A program made the position numbers and the translations under genes. From the NCBI GenBank assembly GCA_030068145.1, contig JAPJBO010000255.1, positions 124,001 through 188,000 on the forward strand: a stretch of DNA of 64,000 nt, written 5' to 3'. Under the pieces are notes generated by a model, which saw only the letters and a program-made list of their open reading frames with translations, ran no database searches and had not been told where the DNA came from. Source of the DNA: Diplonema papillatum. Lineage: Eukaryota > Euglenozoa > Diplonemea > Diplonemida > Diplonemidae. Each line of letters opens with the position of its first letter. Position 1 is the stretch's first letter. Below are positions 33,881-44,481 of this stretch, piece by piece.

Positions 33881-34159
33881 GACTCTAACATCCCGGATTC
33901 TCAAGCGAACTATATCTCTCAACAAGACACCCCCAACAAACACCCCCGGTAGGAAACCCTAACCCAAAGGATACATCGCCCCCGGTGAACCATGCGGTAG
34001 CGCCCGCCTCCCCCTGACAAGCGGGCACAAAAAAAAAAAACGGAAAAACGTCAGAAAAAAGACCTTTGTTCGGCTTGGTTTTTTTTTCCCCCGTCTTTTT
34101 CCCGCTTGTAATTGACGAGAAGAAGACGAAAAGAAGACGGAAGGACCAGGCGGAGGGTG

Positions 34160-37100
34160 ATGGCGTTGAGGATCGGCGCGGCGGCGTTTCTGGCGCGGGG
34201 CTTGCGCGGGCTGGGGCGGGATGTGGCGGCGGCGCCGTGTGGTGTGCGGAGGAGGCAGCGGCGGGGGTTCCGTGGGACCGTCGAGGTGCCCTCCGACGAC
34301 GACATGATGGCTTTGCTGCACGGCCACCAGGTCGACGTGGCCTGGGATTGGATCCAGCGGGGCGTCCCTGTTTGCTGGCTCGGCGACTTTGGCGTGCTGA
34401 TGGCGGCCTACGACAACTTGGACGTCCGCATCGAAGCGGAGTTCGTCAAGGGCAACGGCAACCGCGGGGCTTCGAGCTGGAAGCAGCTAACTGACCTCTG
34501 CGCCGCGAAGAAGGTCCTGCACCGCCTGTGGGCCCCGAACCCTATTTCGGTGCTTTCGAACAGCTTCAACGATGAAGGGTTCCAGCAGTGGGTCGAAAGC
34601 GAATATCCGCCAGCCAATTTCCGGTATTTGCCGGTGCCTGTCTTCGCGCACTTGCTCAAAACGTACAGACGGTTCACCGCCGGGCGGTCGTTTCCGTGTC
34701 TAGGTCGGTCGAAGGTTGTCGTCAAGCTGGGACACTGCGTCGACCCGACGCCTCTCGAGTGTCCCCCCGCGAAGCTGCTGCGCAACTACCTGGCAGCCAA
34801 CCTGTCGGCGAGTGCCACGGACGAAGTCGCCAGCTTGAGGGGCAACCAGCGGGTCCTCATCCCGGAGGCGGGCGCGCTGTCCGGCCTGCTGCCGCTGGTG
34901 GTCCTGTCCCTCTCCCGCTTCCGCGGGCACGTGCACGTGCTCGACCCGGTCGCAGAGTGCATGAAGAGCATCCAGTTGAACTGGGCGCGCCTGCGGACGA
35001 AGTTCTCGAAGGATTCAAGAAGGTCCGTTCTTTCAACCCGTTTTCACATGTATTTGTCGTATAAAATTACTATAAATGACAGTTAAAGTCATGCTAGTAT
35101 ATTAGAAGATTAGTACTTCCCCACTGGTATTGTGCTGTGATACAGGGCCTCTCTCTCTAGCACAACGCTCTCAAGCATGCTAATCATGTATGTACGCTGT
35201 TGTATTTATGGGCTGAGTCCACATTTGAATACTTCCGACGATTTCTCAAAATGAAGTACGAAACACGGGCAAAAATCTGGGCTCCGCGTTTTAACTTTTT
35301 AGAGTTTGAAACTTTCGTTGCATGGCGTTCCCATGCCTTGGTTGGTCGAAGGTTGTCGTCAAGCTGGGACACTGCGTCGACCCGACGCCTCTCGAGTGTC
35401 CCCCCGCGAAGCTGCTGCGCAACTACCTGGCAGCCAACCTGTCGGCGAGTGCCACGGACGAAGTCGCCAGCTTGAGGGGCAACCAGCGGGTCCTCATCCC
35501 GGAGGCAGGCGCGCTGTCCGGCCTGCTGCCGCTGGTGGTCCTGTCCCTCTCCCGCTTCCGCGGGCACGTGCACGTGCTCGACCCCGTCGCAGAGTGCATG
35601 AAGAGCATCCAGTTGAACTGGGCGCGCCTGCGGACGAAGTTCTCGAAGAATTCAAGAAGGTCCGTTCTTTCAACCCGTTTTCTCATGTATTTGTCGTATC
35701 ACTGGTATTGTGCTGTGATACACACAACGCTCTCAAATATGCTAATCATAGATGTACGCTGTTGTATTTATGGGCTGAGTCCACATTTGAATACTTCCGA
35801 CCATTTCTCAAAATGAAGTACAAAACACGGGCAAAAATCTGGGCTCCGCGTTTTAACTTTTTAGAATTTGAACCTTTGCATGGCGTTCCCATGCCTTGGT
35901 TGGTCGAAGGTTGTCGTCAAGCTGGGACACTGCGTCGACCCGACGCCTCTCGAGTGTCCCCCCGCGAAGCTGCTGCGCAACTACCTGGCAGCCAACCTGT
36001 CGGCGAGTGCCACGGACGAAGTCGCCAGCTTGAGGGGCAACCAGCGGGTCCTCATCCCGGAGGCGGACGCGCTGTCCGGCCTGCTGCCGTTGGTGGTCCT
36101 GTCCCTCTCCCGCTTCCGCGGGCACGTGCACGTGCTCGACCCCGTCGCAGAGTGCATGAAGAGCATCCAGTTGAACTGGGCGCGCCTGCGGACGAAGTTC
36201 TCGAAGGATTCAAGAAGGTCCGTTCTTTCAACCCGTTTTCACATGTATTTATCGTATAAAATTACTATAAATGACAGTTAAAGTCACGCTAGTATATTAG
36301 AAGATTAGTACTTCCCCACTGGTATTGTGCTGTGATACAGGGCCTCTCTCTCTAGCACAACGCTCTCAAGCATGCTAATCATGTATGTACGCTGTTGTAT
36401 TTATGGGCTGAGTCCACATTTGAATACTTCCGACGATTTCTCAAAATGAAGTACGAAACACGGGCAAAAATCTGGGCTCCGCGTTTTAACTTTTTAGAGT
36501 TTGAAACTTTCGTTGCATGGCGTTACCGTGCCTTGGTTGGTCGAAGGTTGTCGTCAAGCTGGGACACTGCGTCGACCCGACGCCTCTTGAGTGTCCTCCC
36601 GCGAAGCTGCTGCGCAACTACCTGGCAGCCAACCTGTCGGCGAGTGCCACGGACGAAGTCGCCAGCTTGAGGGGCAACCAGCGGGTCCTCATCCCGGAGG
36701 CGGGCGCGCTGTCCGGCCTGCTGCCGCTGGTGGTCCTGTCCCTCTCCCGCTTCCGCGGGCACGTGCACGTGCTCGACCCCGTCCGCAGAGTGCATGAAGA
36801 GCATCCAGTTGAACTGGGCGCCTGCGGACGAAGTTCTCGAAGAATTCAAGAAGGTCCGTTCTTTCAACCCGTTTTCACATGTATTTATCGTATAAAATTA
36901 CTATAAATGACAATTAAAGTCACGCTAGTATATTAGAAGATTAGTACTTCCCCACTGGTATTGTGCTGTGATACAGGGCCTCTCTCTCTAGCACAACGCT
37001 CTCAAGCATGCTAATCATGTATGTACGCTGTTGTATTTATGGGCTGAGTCCACATTTGAATACTTTCGACGATTTCTCAAAATGAAGTACGAAACACGGG

Positions 37101-40100
37101 CAAAAATCTGGGCTCCGCGTTTTAACTTTTTAGAGTTTGAAACTTTCGTTGCATGGCGTTACCGTGCCTTGGTTGGTCGAAGGTTGTCGTCAAGCTGGGA
37201 CACTGCGTCGACCCGACGCCTCTTGAGTGTCCTCCCGCGAAGCTGCTGCGCAACTACCTGGCAGCCAACCTGTCGGCGAGTGCCACGGACGAAGTCGCCA
37301 GCTTGAGGGGCAACCAGCGGGTCCTCATCCCGGAGGCGGACGCGCTGTCCGGCCTGCTGCCGCTGGTGGTCCTGTCCCTCTCCCGCTTCCGCGGGCACGT
37401 GCACGTGCTCGACCCCGTCCGCAGAGTGCATGAAGAGCATCCAGTTGAACTGGGCGCCTGCGGACGAAGTTCTCGAAGGATTCAAGAAGGTCCGTTCTTT
37501 CAACCCGTTTTCACATGTATTTGTCGTATAAACGACAGTTATAGTCACGCTAGTTTTAGAAGATCTTCCCCACTGTCTAACACAACGCTCTCAAATATGC
37601 TTATCAGAGATGTACGCTGTTGTATTTATGGGCTGAGTCCACATTTGAAAAGATTTCCGACGATTTCTCAAAACGAAGTACGAGATACGGGCAAAAATCT
37701 GGGCTCCGCGTTTTAACTTTTTGGAATTTGAAACTTTCGTTGCATGGCGTTGGTTGGTCGAAGGTTGTCGTCAAGCTGGGACACGAGTGTTCTCCCGCGA
37801 AGCTGCTGCGCAACTACCTGGCAGCCAACCTGTCGGCGAGTACCACGGACGGAGTCGCCAGCTTGAGGGGCAACCAGCGGGTCCATGCGTGCACGGAGGG
37901 CAGCAACGTTCGAAACAATAACTGAGATTTCCGCCATTTAATCGTTCACCCACGCTGCAGGTTTCGGTCTCTGAAGCACGAAGTACAAAGCGGCGTGCTG
38001 CCGAGGAACTTGCTGTACCGGTACAACCTCGCAATTTACTGCCCCCCGTGGCTGGCAGACCGCAAAGCGGACGCTGCCGCGTTTGAGGGAAACGGCTACT
38101 TCGATCTTCGAGGGCAACACGATGACTACGACTGGCTGCCCACAGGTACGTTTTTTTTTTAGCCACATGCAATGTGTGAGGAAACTGAACCGCTCAAGTA
38201 GGACCTTCTGATCATGATCATTTGCCAAATTTGCCACCTGAAACCACGTCCAGGATTTGGGCTCAGGGTAGTGCGGTCAACGAAAACTCTAGTTTCCCTT
38301 TCTACTTTCTCCTACTCTCGCGGTGTACGGTTTTTTGTCGTATAAGATCGAAGATCTTAGAAGATTAATACTATTCCGACGAAAACTAACACTTGTACAA
38401 AGGTTATTACCCCGTCGCTCTCGAGAAGAACGCCGTAATTTTACCCCTCGCTTGCCCACCCACCCTTGCCCATTTTTATCTTCAAGTCCAGTGTCCTGAG
38501 GCGTCACGAAGAAGTTCGTGGCATACACACGAGAATCTCTGCATGACCTTTCTACGTTTGTTACGCACCATCAATCTGGCATCACGCAGCAGCAAGGACG
38601 AGAGCAGCGAGTACGGAGCAGCGAGATGGGCGAGGAGGAGAGTATTATTTGCTGTATAAGCACCTGCTTTGTAGGAAATGCTTGAGGAGACTGCCAGCTG
38701 CAAAAGATCAAAGGAGGTAAATGTGCTGTAGCCCACACGAAACACAGGTGAATCTGGGTTTAGTGGCGGGCGTAAGCGTTCAACAAGAAAGACCCACTTT
38801 GTAGTGGTATTGTGTCTCCCCTCTAGCTTCCTTCGAAGTAAGCACAAGGCAGCCCCTCGAGTATTTTGTCGCATAACTTACTATAAGATCGCAGATCTTA
38901 GAAGATTAATATATCCGACGAATACCTAACACTTAGTACTAAGATCGCAGATCTTAGAAGATTAATATTTCCGACGAATACCTAACACTTAGTACAAGGT
39001 AAAATAACCCCGTCGCTGTCCCCTTGTCGCTGTCCCCTTGCGACGGTAAAGACGAAGCAGCCGACGGAGCCAGTACGCAGTAGGAGGAAGATGTATTATA
39101 TAGGAAAATAAACTTGTTTCTTTGAAGACTAATAGTAATCCGAACGAGCTTCAATCCGTCCAGAGAAACAAAGTAGCTGGCTCCCCCTCCCTCCCTTCCC
39201 GCTTGCTTCATTTTTCTGCACCACTTCATGTGGTCAGCAGCAAGATTAGCAGCTTTCTGGCTTCACCTTTTACTCCAACCATACGGCGCGCGGCAAGCAG
39301 AGCAGGAGCGGTGGACGAGAGTGACAGGCACATGCATATGAGTGAGGATTTTATTAGTCGTATGAGATCGAAGATCGCAGAAGATTAAATACTATTCCGA
39401 CGAGAACTAACACTTGTACAATTCTTACCCCGTCGCTTCCGAGAAAAACACCGTAGTTTTACCCCTCGCTTGACTTGCTTCAGGTGTCATGGGGGGCCTT
39501 CACGAGGCGACACTGTTGACCGCACCTTAATTGAGTGTCGGTCGCCGATCCCCCAACCGCCAGCATCATGTACTTGACGCGACGCGGAACGAAGTGCTGC
39601 TTAGCAGCCAATGGCCTGTGATAGCTGAGTACACGGCTGCATCCTCGTGTTGTAGCCGTGTTGTGTATAAGGCTTCGTGGGGGCTTGGTCAACCACCTCA
39701 TCGCTATAGGCACAAACCTTTCGAGACCTTGATTGGACAGTCGGGATGCCGGGGGCGGGTCTCCATGAAGAAGAGAAAGGTAAAGCAAGACCTGCTCTCC
39801 TGCGCCTGCTGTCTCCGGCTGCTTCGGCAGACGACGCATTAATTACCGCCCGAAGTACACGGGTGCTAAGACACACCCTTTGCACACTAGACTAGACTCG
39901 GAAAGTTATTCTTGTATGGCTGCTGATGTTGCTGATCACAGACCACCAGAAAGTACACAAGAGCAGGCTCGGGCAAACCACCACATGTTCTTGTACGGCT
40001 GCTGATGTTGCTGATCACAGACCACCAGACAGTACACAAGAGCAGGCTCGGGCAAACCACCACATGTTCTTGTATGGCTGCTGATGTTGCTGATCACAGA

Positions 40101-43100
40101 CCGCCAGAAAGTACACAAGAGCAGGCTCGGGCAAACCACCACATGTTCTTGTATGGCTGCTGATGTTGCTGATCACAGACCACCAGAAAGTACACAAGAG
40201 CAGGCTCGGGCAAACCACCACATGTTCTTGTATGGCTGCTGATGTTGCTGATCGCAGACCGCCAGAAAGTACACAAGAGCAGGCTCGGGCAAACCACCAC
40301 ATGTTCTTGTATGGCTGCCAGACCAGAAAATATACCACCTAGAGCAACAGACGTAGGCACACCACCACACGACCGCACACAGGGCGCACTTTCGGAGTCG
40401 GCACCGGGGGCGGCATCGAGGCCTTCTTCGACAACATCAGCACAGTCCTGGACGCGGACGCGACGGTCATCGTCCTTTGGTCGAACCTGGCCAACATCGT
40501 ATCTGACACCGACGCGCACCCAGTCGTGGCGGAGCTCGAGAAGAACGACCGCTTCCACCTGGCGCACTTCGAAGACGTGCCGTTCCCGCCGGCCAGCGCG
40601 AAGTTCCTGGCGGAAGCGGGCCACCCGCTCTTCGCGGAGCTCAACCGGAGAATGAGGGCCGAGCTCTGGGTTCTCAAGGTCTGTGTCATATCTCCCGTCG
40701 CAGGGGGTATTTTTGGGGTGGTTAGCAGGCCTGGTTTGGAGACACCAGTCAGGTGGGGAGTTTGGCTGGGGCGGCACATCTGTTACACATTAACGCAGGT
40801 GTCCTAAGGCAAGCTCAGCGGGAACAGAAATCTCGCGTAGAGCATAAGGGTAAAAGCTTGCTCGATACACGATCTTCAGTACCGATCCTCGGTGTGAAAG
40901 CACGGCCTAACGATCCTTTGGTCTCGCTTCATGTTCAAGGGGTCCTATGAACGTGCAATATAATATTCATATGGTACGATGCCAAAAGGGGGGGGGGGGG
41001 GTTTGGGCAGATGTTTTATGGTATAGTCAGATACTGGGCATGTGGGGTATAGGACCCATATCCCCCCAGAAACCATTTTTTCGGGCCGGTTTTGGGGCCA
41101 AATGCCCTCAGAGAGCCTTTTTCTGAGCGCAAAACTCTGTTTCTGTGGGTTTCGAGGCCCCGCACGGTGCACTCCAGCATCGTGTGGGGGTGTTAACTGT
41201 GCGGCCAAAGTGTCGGGCGTGGGCACACCTGCTAGATCCAGTGTGCCACACCCGCAAATCCAGCGTGAAATCCACTGACACCCAAAAATCCAGTGCGGAA
41301 TCCAGTGTGACACCCGCAAATCCAGTGTGAAACCCACTGTACACCAGCTAAAACAGTTCCCCAAGTTGGATCGAGTCACCTGTCGTCCAACGCAAATCAA
41401 TCATCAAGGAGGCGAGGCCCCTGGTTGTTAAAAAAGCTGACCCCAGGTTCTTCTGGCAGTATTGGCAACTTTTATTGGCAGAAATCGGCTTGTCGGATCG
41501 AAAGAAGTGAGTTTGCTGCTGGTAACCTCACGAAGGCGATGGTTAATCGTGTTCCCTTCTGCAGGTGTCGCACACGTCCGGCCAGGTGTTCGAACCGGGC
41601 ACCACGTAGCTGGCGGTACGTGGTGTACGACACCTTTGCCGTTAGTTGGCCTTCTTCGTCCACCAGCCTGTGCTAGAAGGATTTGTGCGACGAACGTCTT
41701 GTGCACGACAGCTTTTCCGTGACCCACGACGTCGGTGGTTGCCTCCACGAGATCGTCGAATGCCTGCTGCCTCATGGGTCACCTTTGTCGGTCGCCCTCT
41801 GTACAGAGACCCCGGGCGCAATCGGGTCAACTCCTGCAGCTTTCATCAGAAAGGCTCTCGTCGCTCTAAAGTGTCTCCGCATGGAGCCCTGTGACCTATC
41901 GTACTTCGTGTGCGTCTTGCCTTGCAAGTTTTTGAGCCAATTCTTCGAACGAAACGCATTTACGAGTCACGCATTCTGAGAACAGAGTTAAGTTCCTGTT
42001 CTGGGTGGGTGCTGCCGCCGTAGCCATTGTACAGTCGTAACCCTACCTGGGGCCTCAAAGTCCACAACAACTGAGTTTTGCGCTCAGAAAAAGGTTCTCC
42101 GAGGGCATTGGACCCCAAAATCGGCCCGAAAACATGGTTTCTGGGGGGGGTATGGGTCCTATACCCCACATGCCCAGTATCTGACTATACCATAAAACAT
42201 CTGCCCAAACCCCCCCCCCCCTTTTGGCATCGTACCATATGAAAAAGCCTCCATTAAAGCCAACCTCACTTTTCTGTACACGAATTTGAAAGTGTTTTGT
42301 TTTTTTTGAACTGGAGAAGAGCCCATTGAACACTTTGTTGAAGGTGCGAGCGTTTTTCCCCGCAAGAACGAAACCGAACACGAAAACAAACAAACGCGCC
42401 AAGGATGGCGAAGAGGGGGCACAAGGAACCACCTAACCTTGTTCTCAAAGAACTAGGCCTGGAGAACAGGTATCCACCGTACCGAGAAGCGATAACCGAC
42501 AACCCGGCGTGGAGGGGCACCTGGTCCAGTGCAGTGACTAGAAAAACGGCGTTTGGCACGATTTGCCAAACGGCAAACGTCTGGCATTTGGCTGACATTG
42601 CCCTACAGACAGAAAGGAGAAGCATCACAAGAATGGAAACACAAGGATGCGATTTCTGTGAGGCAGGACCTGTATTACTCCGGTTCGTCACTTTCGCATG
42701 CTGAAGTTGTCATCGTAACGGTCCCCCAGGCCTACACAGTCTGACCCAGTCTGCAGCAAGTGACTGATGTGGGATGACAGACACTTCTACTTGCCTGTTG
42801 CGCTGTAGACCTTTCTCAAGGGCGCGTTTGACGACGTTTTTTTAAACACTGGGACGACAGCTTACCAAACAGCCGGACGACGGTTCGAATCCCACAGATG
42901 ACACTTTCCAGGCGTTCGGGGATGGACTCCTCCTCGTCCACAGGAAGTCAGGTGGCACAAGGAACCCCTGACCTAGTTCACACCAATCGTGAAGGAAGCC
43001 GTAGGAGGAGCAGAGTACGTTCCGACGTATGAAGCCGAAAACGAAGCCAAAATTGCGTCGGAATGGCAGAGTGACCGAGCGTCGGTCTTCAGGCCGGCAC

Positions 43101-44481
43101 GCCCGGCCTGAAGACGGGGGTTTTTTGGTTTTCGGGGTCTATTTTGCCGGGTTTTGTGAGGTCTCAAAAGCTCGCGGGGTTTGAGTCGCCAATTTTTGCC
43201 ACCACCGGCAGAACTTAGCATCACTTCAACTTAGCTTCACCCGAACTTAGCGTGACCAGAACGTAGCATTGCTCGAACTTTGCGTGACCACTTTGCTTCA
43301 CCGAACTTAGCGTCGCCCGAACTTTGCTTCTACCCGAACTTAGCGTCACCAGAACTTAGCATCGCAAATCCGAACGCCAACATCACAATACAAATTGTGT
43401 GCCCTTATGTCCCGGTTCCCGGAGGTGAGCTGCCGCAGGCAAAACAGACCTCTGAGCGACACATCATCAGTACGAGTTTTTCGTTGAGCGCACTACCCTG
43501 AGCCCTAATCCTGGACGTGGTTTCAGGTGGGCAAATTGGCAAATGGTCATGATCAGGGCGTCGTACCTCGGGCGGTTCAGTTTCCTCACACACACTGCAC
43601 GTCTCGGGCGATCTTCACCGTCGAGAGACGGCGGTTGGTGGTGGTGAATGAAAACAGGGACGGGACAGGGACATCAGAATCGATCACCCTCTTCACCCAG
43701 CTCACCACATCCGACCTATCGAGCTGCTTCGGCATTTTTTGTTGAACGCTTACGCCCGCCACTAAACCCAGATTTACCTGTGTTTCGTGTGGGCTACAGC
43801 ACATTTACCTCCTTTGATCTATCGCAACTGGCAGTTTCCTCAAGCCTTTCCTACAATGCTTATACAAAAATACTCGAGGGACTGCCTTGTGCTCATTTCG
43901 AAGGAGGCTAGAGGGGGAGAAAACAATACAACTACAAAGTGGGTCTTTTTCGTTGAACGCTTACGCCCGCCACTAAACCCAGATTTACCTGTGTTTCGTG
44001 TGGGCTACAGCACATTTACCTCCTTTGATCTATCGCAACTGGCAGTCTCCTCAAGCCTTTCCTACAAAGCAGGTGCTTATACAAAAAAAATAACTACCCG
44101 CAGGTGAACCGACTGCTGCTGCCGGCACCCCCGCTGGCTGTGCTGGAAACCGGCTTGGTGCCGGTGGACGAGCGCGAGGAAGCGAAGGAGGACAAGAAGA
44201 AGCTCATCCGGTACTTCCACCCGCCCGACGAGTTCATGGGCGACTACGAGCAGACCCGGGTTGTCTTCAAAGCGGACAAGACGCTGAGCCAGGCCCCGAA
44301 GCCGACGAAGGAGGGCCTCGCCGAGCAGAAGCTGCTCCTCGCCCAGCACCACCAGGAGAGGGTCGAAAAAGAGAGGAAGCGCAACCTCCGCGACAAGCTA
44401 GCGTACTTGGGCGTCGGCAAGGCGAAGCCGCCCCGGCCTAGGGTCAACAAGGTTCCGAACCCGTTCTCGAAAATTGGATGA
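34160..44481 (+). CDS. SAM-dependent methyltransferase, predicted mitochondrial, four exons
   Basis: Exons 34160-35022, 37961-38145, 40383-40678 and 44104-44481 join in phases 2, 1 and 0 to give 573 residues. All introns are GT-AG. The N-terminus (MALRIGAAAFLARGLRGLGR) is Arg-rich with no acids, like a mitochondrial presequence. Residues about 231-263 carry a SAM-binding motif I (VLIPEAGALSGLLPL) and the following strand VHVLDP. Near residue 314, LAIYCPPWL fits the motif IV strand and loop, normally NPPY/F/W in N-methyltransferases; here Cys replaces Asn. Near 381 is VIVLWSNLANI, a later core strand. The last exon is charged and Lys-rich. Substrate unknown; a mitochondrial RNA or protein is plausible. 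Introns are large (2.9, 2.2 and 3.4 kb) and full of repeats. Intron 1 holds repeated copies of a segment from the end of exon 1, and fragments of exons 1 and 4 lie outside the gene. Confidence 0.75.
35095..37900 (+). repeat. Array of partial methyltransferase exon 1 copies in intron 1
   Basis: A segment near the end of exon 1 (from about 34699) plus following intron sequence is repeated: coding parts at about 35330, 35887, 36523 and 37159, each about 350 nt, and a shortened one at 37747-37890. Spacing is about 560-640 bp. The first two extra copies keep the reading frame. The copies at 36523 and 37159 share an extra C and a 2-nt loss, so one derives from the other. All but the last retain the AAGAAGGTCCGTTC donor. 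Copies are preceded by a good acceptor-like AACTTTTTAG. Confidence 0.9.
38146..38285 (+). repeat. Rep-E copy at the start of methyltransferase intron 2
   Basis: Right after the donor comes TTTTTTTTTTAGCCACATGC, GCAATGTGTGAGGAAACTGA, CCTTCTGATCATGATCA and CCTGAAACCACGTCC. The same block lies in intron 1 of the ADP-ribosyltransferase gene (58455-58565) and, inverted, at 43495-43610. Confidence 0.75.
38330..38870 (+). repeat. Rep-I copy followed by Rep-A copy, in an intron
   Basis: Rep-I at 38330-38650 (same landmarks as 33.2 kb) joins directly to a full Rep-A copy at 38655-38867. Rep-I fragments follow to 39475. Confidence 0.8.
39487..39845 (+). repeat. Rep-P copy, near full length
   Basis: Contains CGAGGCGACACTGTTGACCG, CAGCATCATGTACTTGACGC, TTGGACAGTCGGGATGCCGG and GGCTGCTTCGGCAGACGACG. 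It lies within methyltransferase intron 2. Confidence 0.75.
39908..40320 (+). repeat. 79-bp tandem repeat, about 5.2 copies, upstream of exon 3
   Basis: Units start TTCTTGTATGGCTGCTGATG and contain CACAAGAGCAGGCTCGGGCA, at 79-bp spacing (39986, 40065, 40144, 40223, 40301). The array ends about 60 nt before the acceptor of methyltransferase exon 3. Reverse-strand ORFs across it are by-products. Confidence 0.9.
40965..42241. mobile_element. Element with ~200-bp terminal inverted repeats
   Basis: The left arm (about 40970-41165: ATGGTACGATGCC, a G run, ATGTTTTATGGTATAGTCAG) is repeated inverted at about 42050-42239 with some differences. Between them are CCCGCAA minisatellite units (41180-41350) and about 600 bp with no recognised ORF. 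It sits in methyltransferase intron 3. It resembles a non-autonomous DNA transposon or foldback element. No clear target-site duplication was found. Confidence 0.65.
42405..42704 (+). CDS. Small ORF of unknown function, 99 codons
   Basis: ATG-started frame (MAKRGHKEPPNL...) with a CDFC pair near the end, lying inside intron 3 of the methyltransferase gene and just beyond the inverted-repeat element. No family recognised. It could be a remnant of a transposon gene, or chance. Confidence 0.25.
   Translation: MAKRGHKEPPNLVLKELGLENRYPPYREAITDNPAWRGTWSSAVTRKTAFGTICQTANVWHLADIALQTERRSITRMETQGCDFCEAGPVLLRFVTFAC
42850..43140 (+). repeat. Two tRNA-like SINE heads and a perfect 13-bp hairpin
   Basis: Near 42893, GACGGTTCGAATCCCAC is a B-box-like motif. 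At 43060, TGGCAGAGTGACCGAGCG resembles an A box. It is followed by GTCTTCAGGCCGG (43085-43097) and its exact reverse complement CCGGCCTGAAGAC (43103-43115), with a 5-nt loop. The tail (TTTTCGGGGTCT) matches the SINE body at 28020. These are not intact tRNAs. Confidence 0.55.
43205..43375 (+). repeat. ~17-bp degenerate tandem motif, about ten copies
   Basis: CGAACTTAGCGTCACC and variants (ACTTAGCATCAC, ACTTTGCGTGACC) repeat with small spacing changes. Non-coding. Confidence 0.75.
43495..43610 (-). repeat. Rep-E copy, inverted
   Basis: On the reverse strand it shows GTGTGTGAGGAAACTGAACC, then the CCTGAAACCACGTCCAGGAT end, as at 38160-38270. Confidence 0.65.
43736..44090 (-). repeat. Two Rep-A copies, inverted, ending at the exon 4 acceptor
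   Basis: A shortened copy (43736-43865) and a full copy (43866-44088) are head to tail on the reverse strand. The outer end CAGGTGCTTATACAAAAA lies only 14 nt before the CCCGCAG acceptor of methyltransferase exon 4. Confidence 0.85.

Noticed and set aside
36516-37716. Additional methyltransferase genes
   Set aside because: ORFs here are partial copies of exon 1 without starts, with shared frameshifts; they are repeat units, not separate genes.
39908-40320. CRISPR array
   Set aside because: Units are identical throughout with no unique spacers, and the context is a eukaryotic intron.
39936-40777. Reverse-strand repetitive ORF (FARACSCVLSGGL units)
   Set aside because: Comes from the 79-bp tandem repeat; the non-repeat part is antisense to methyltransferase exon 3.
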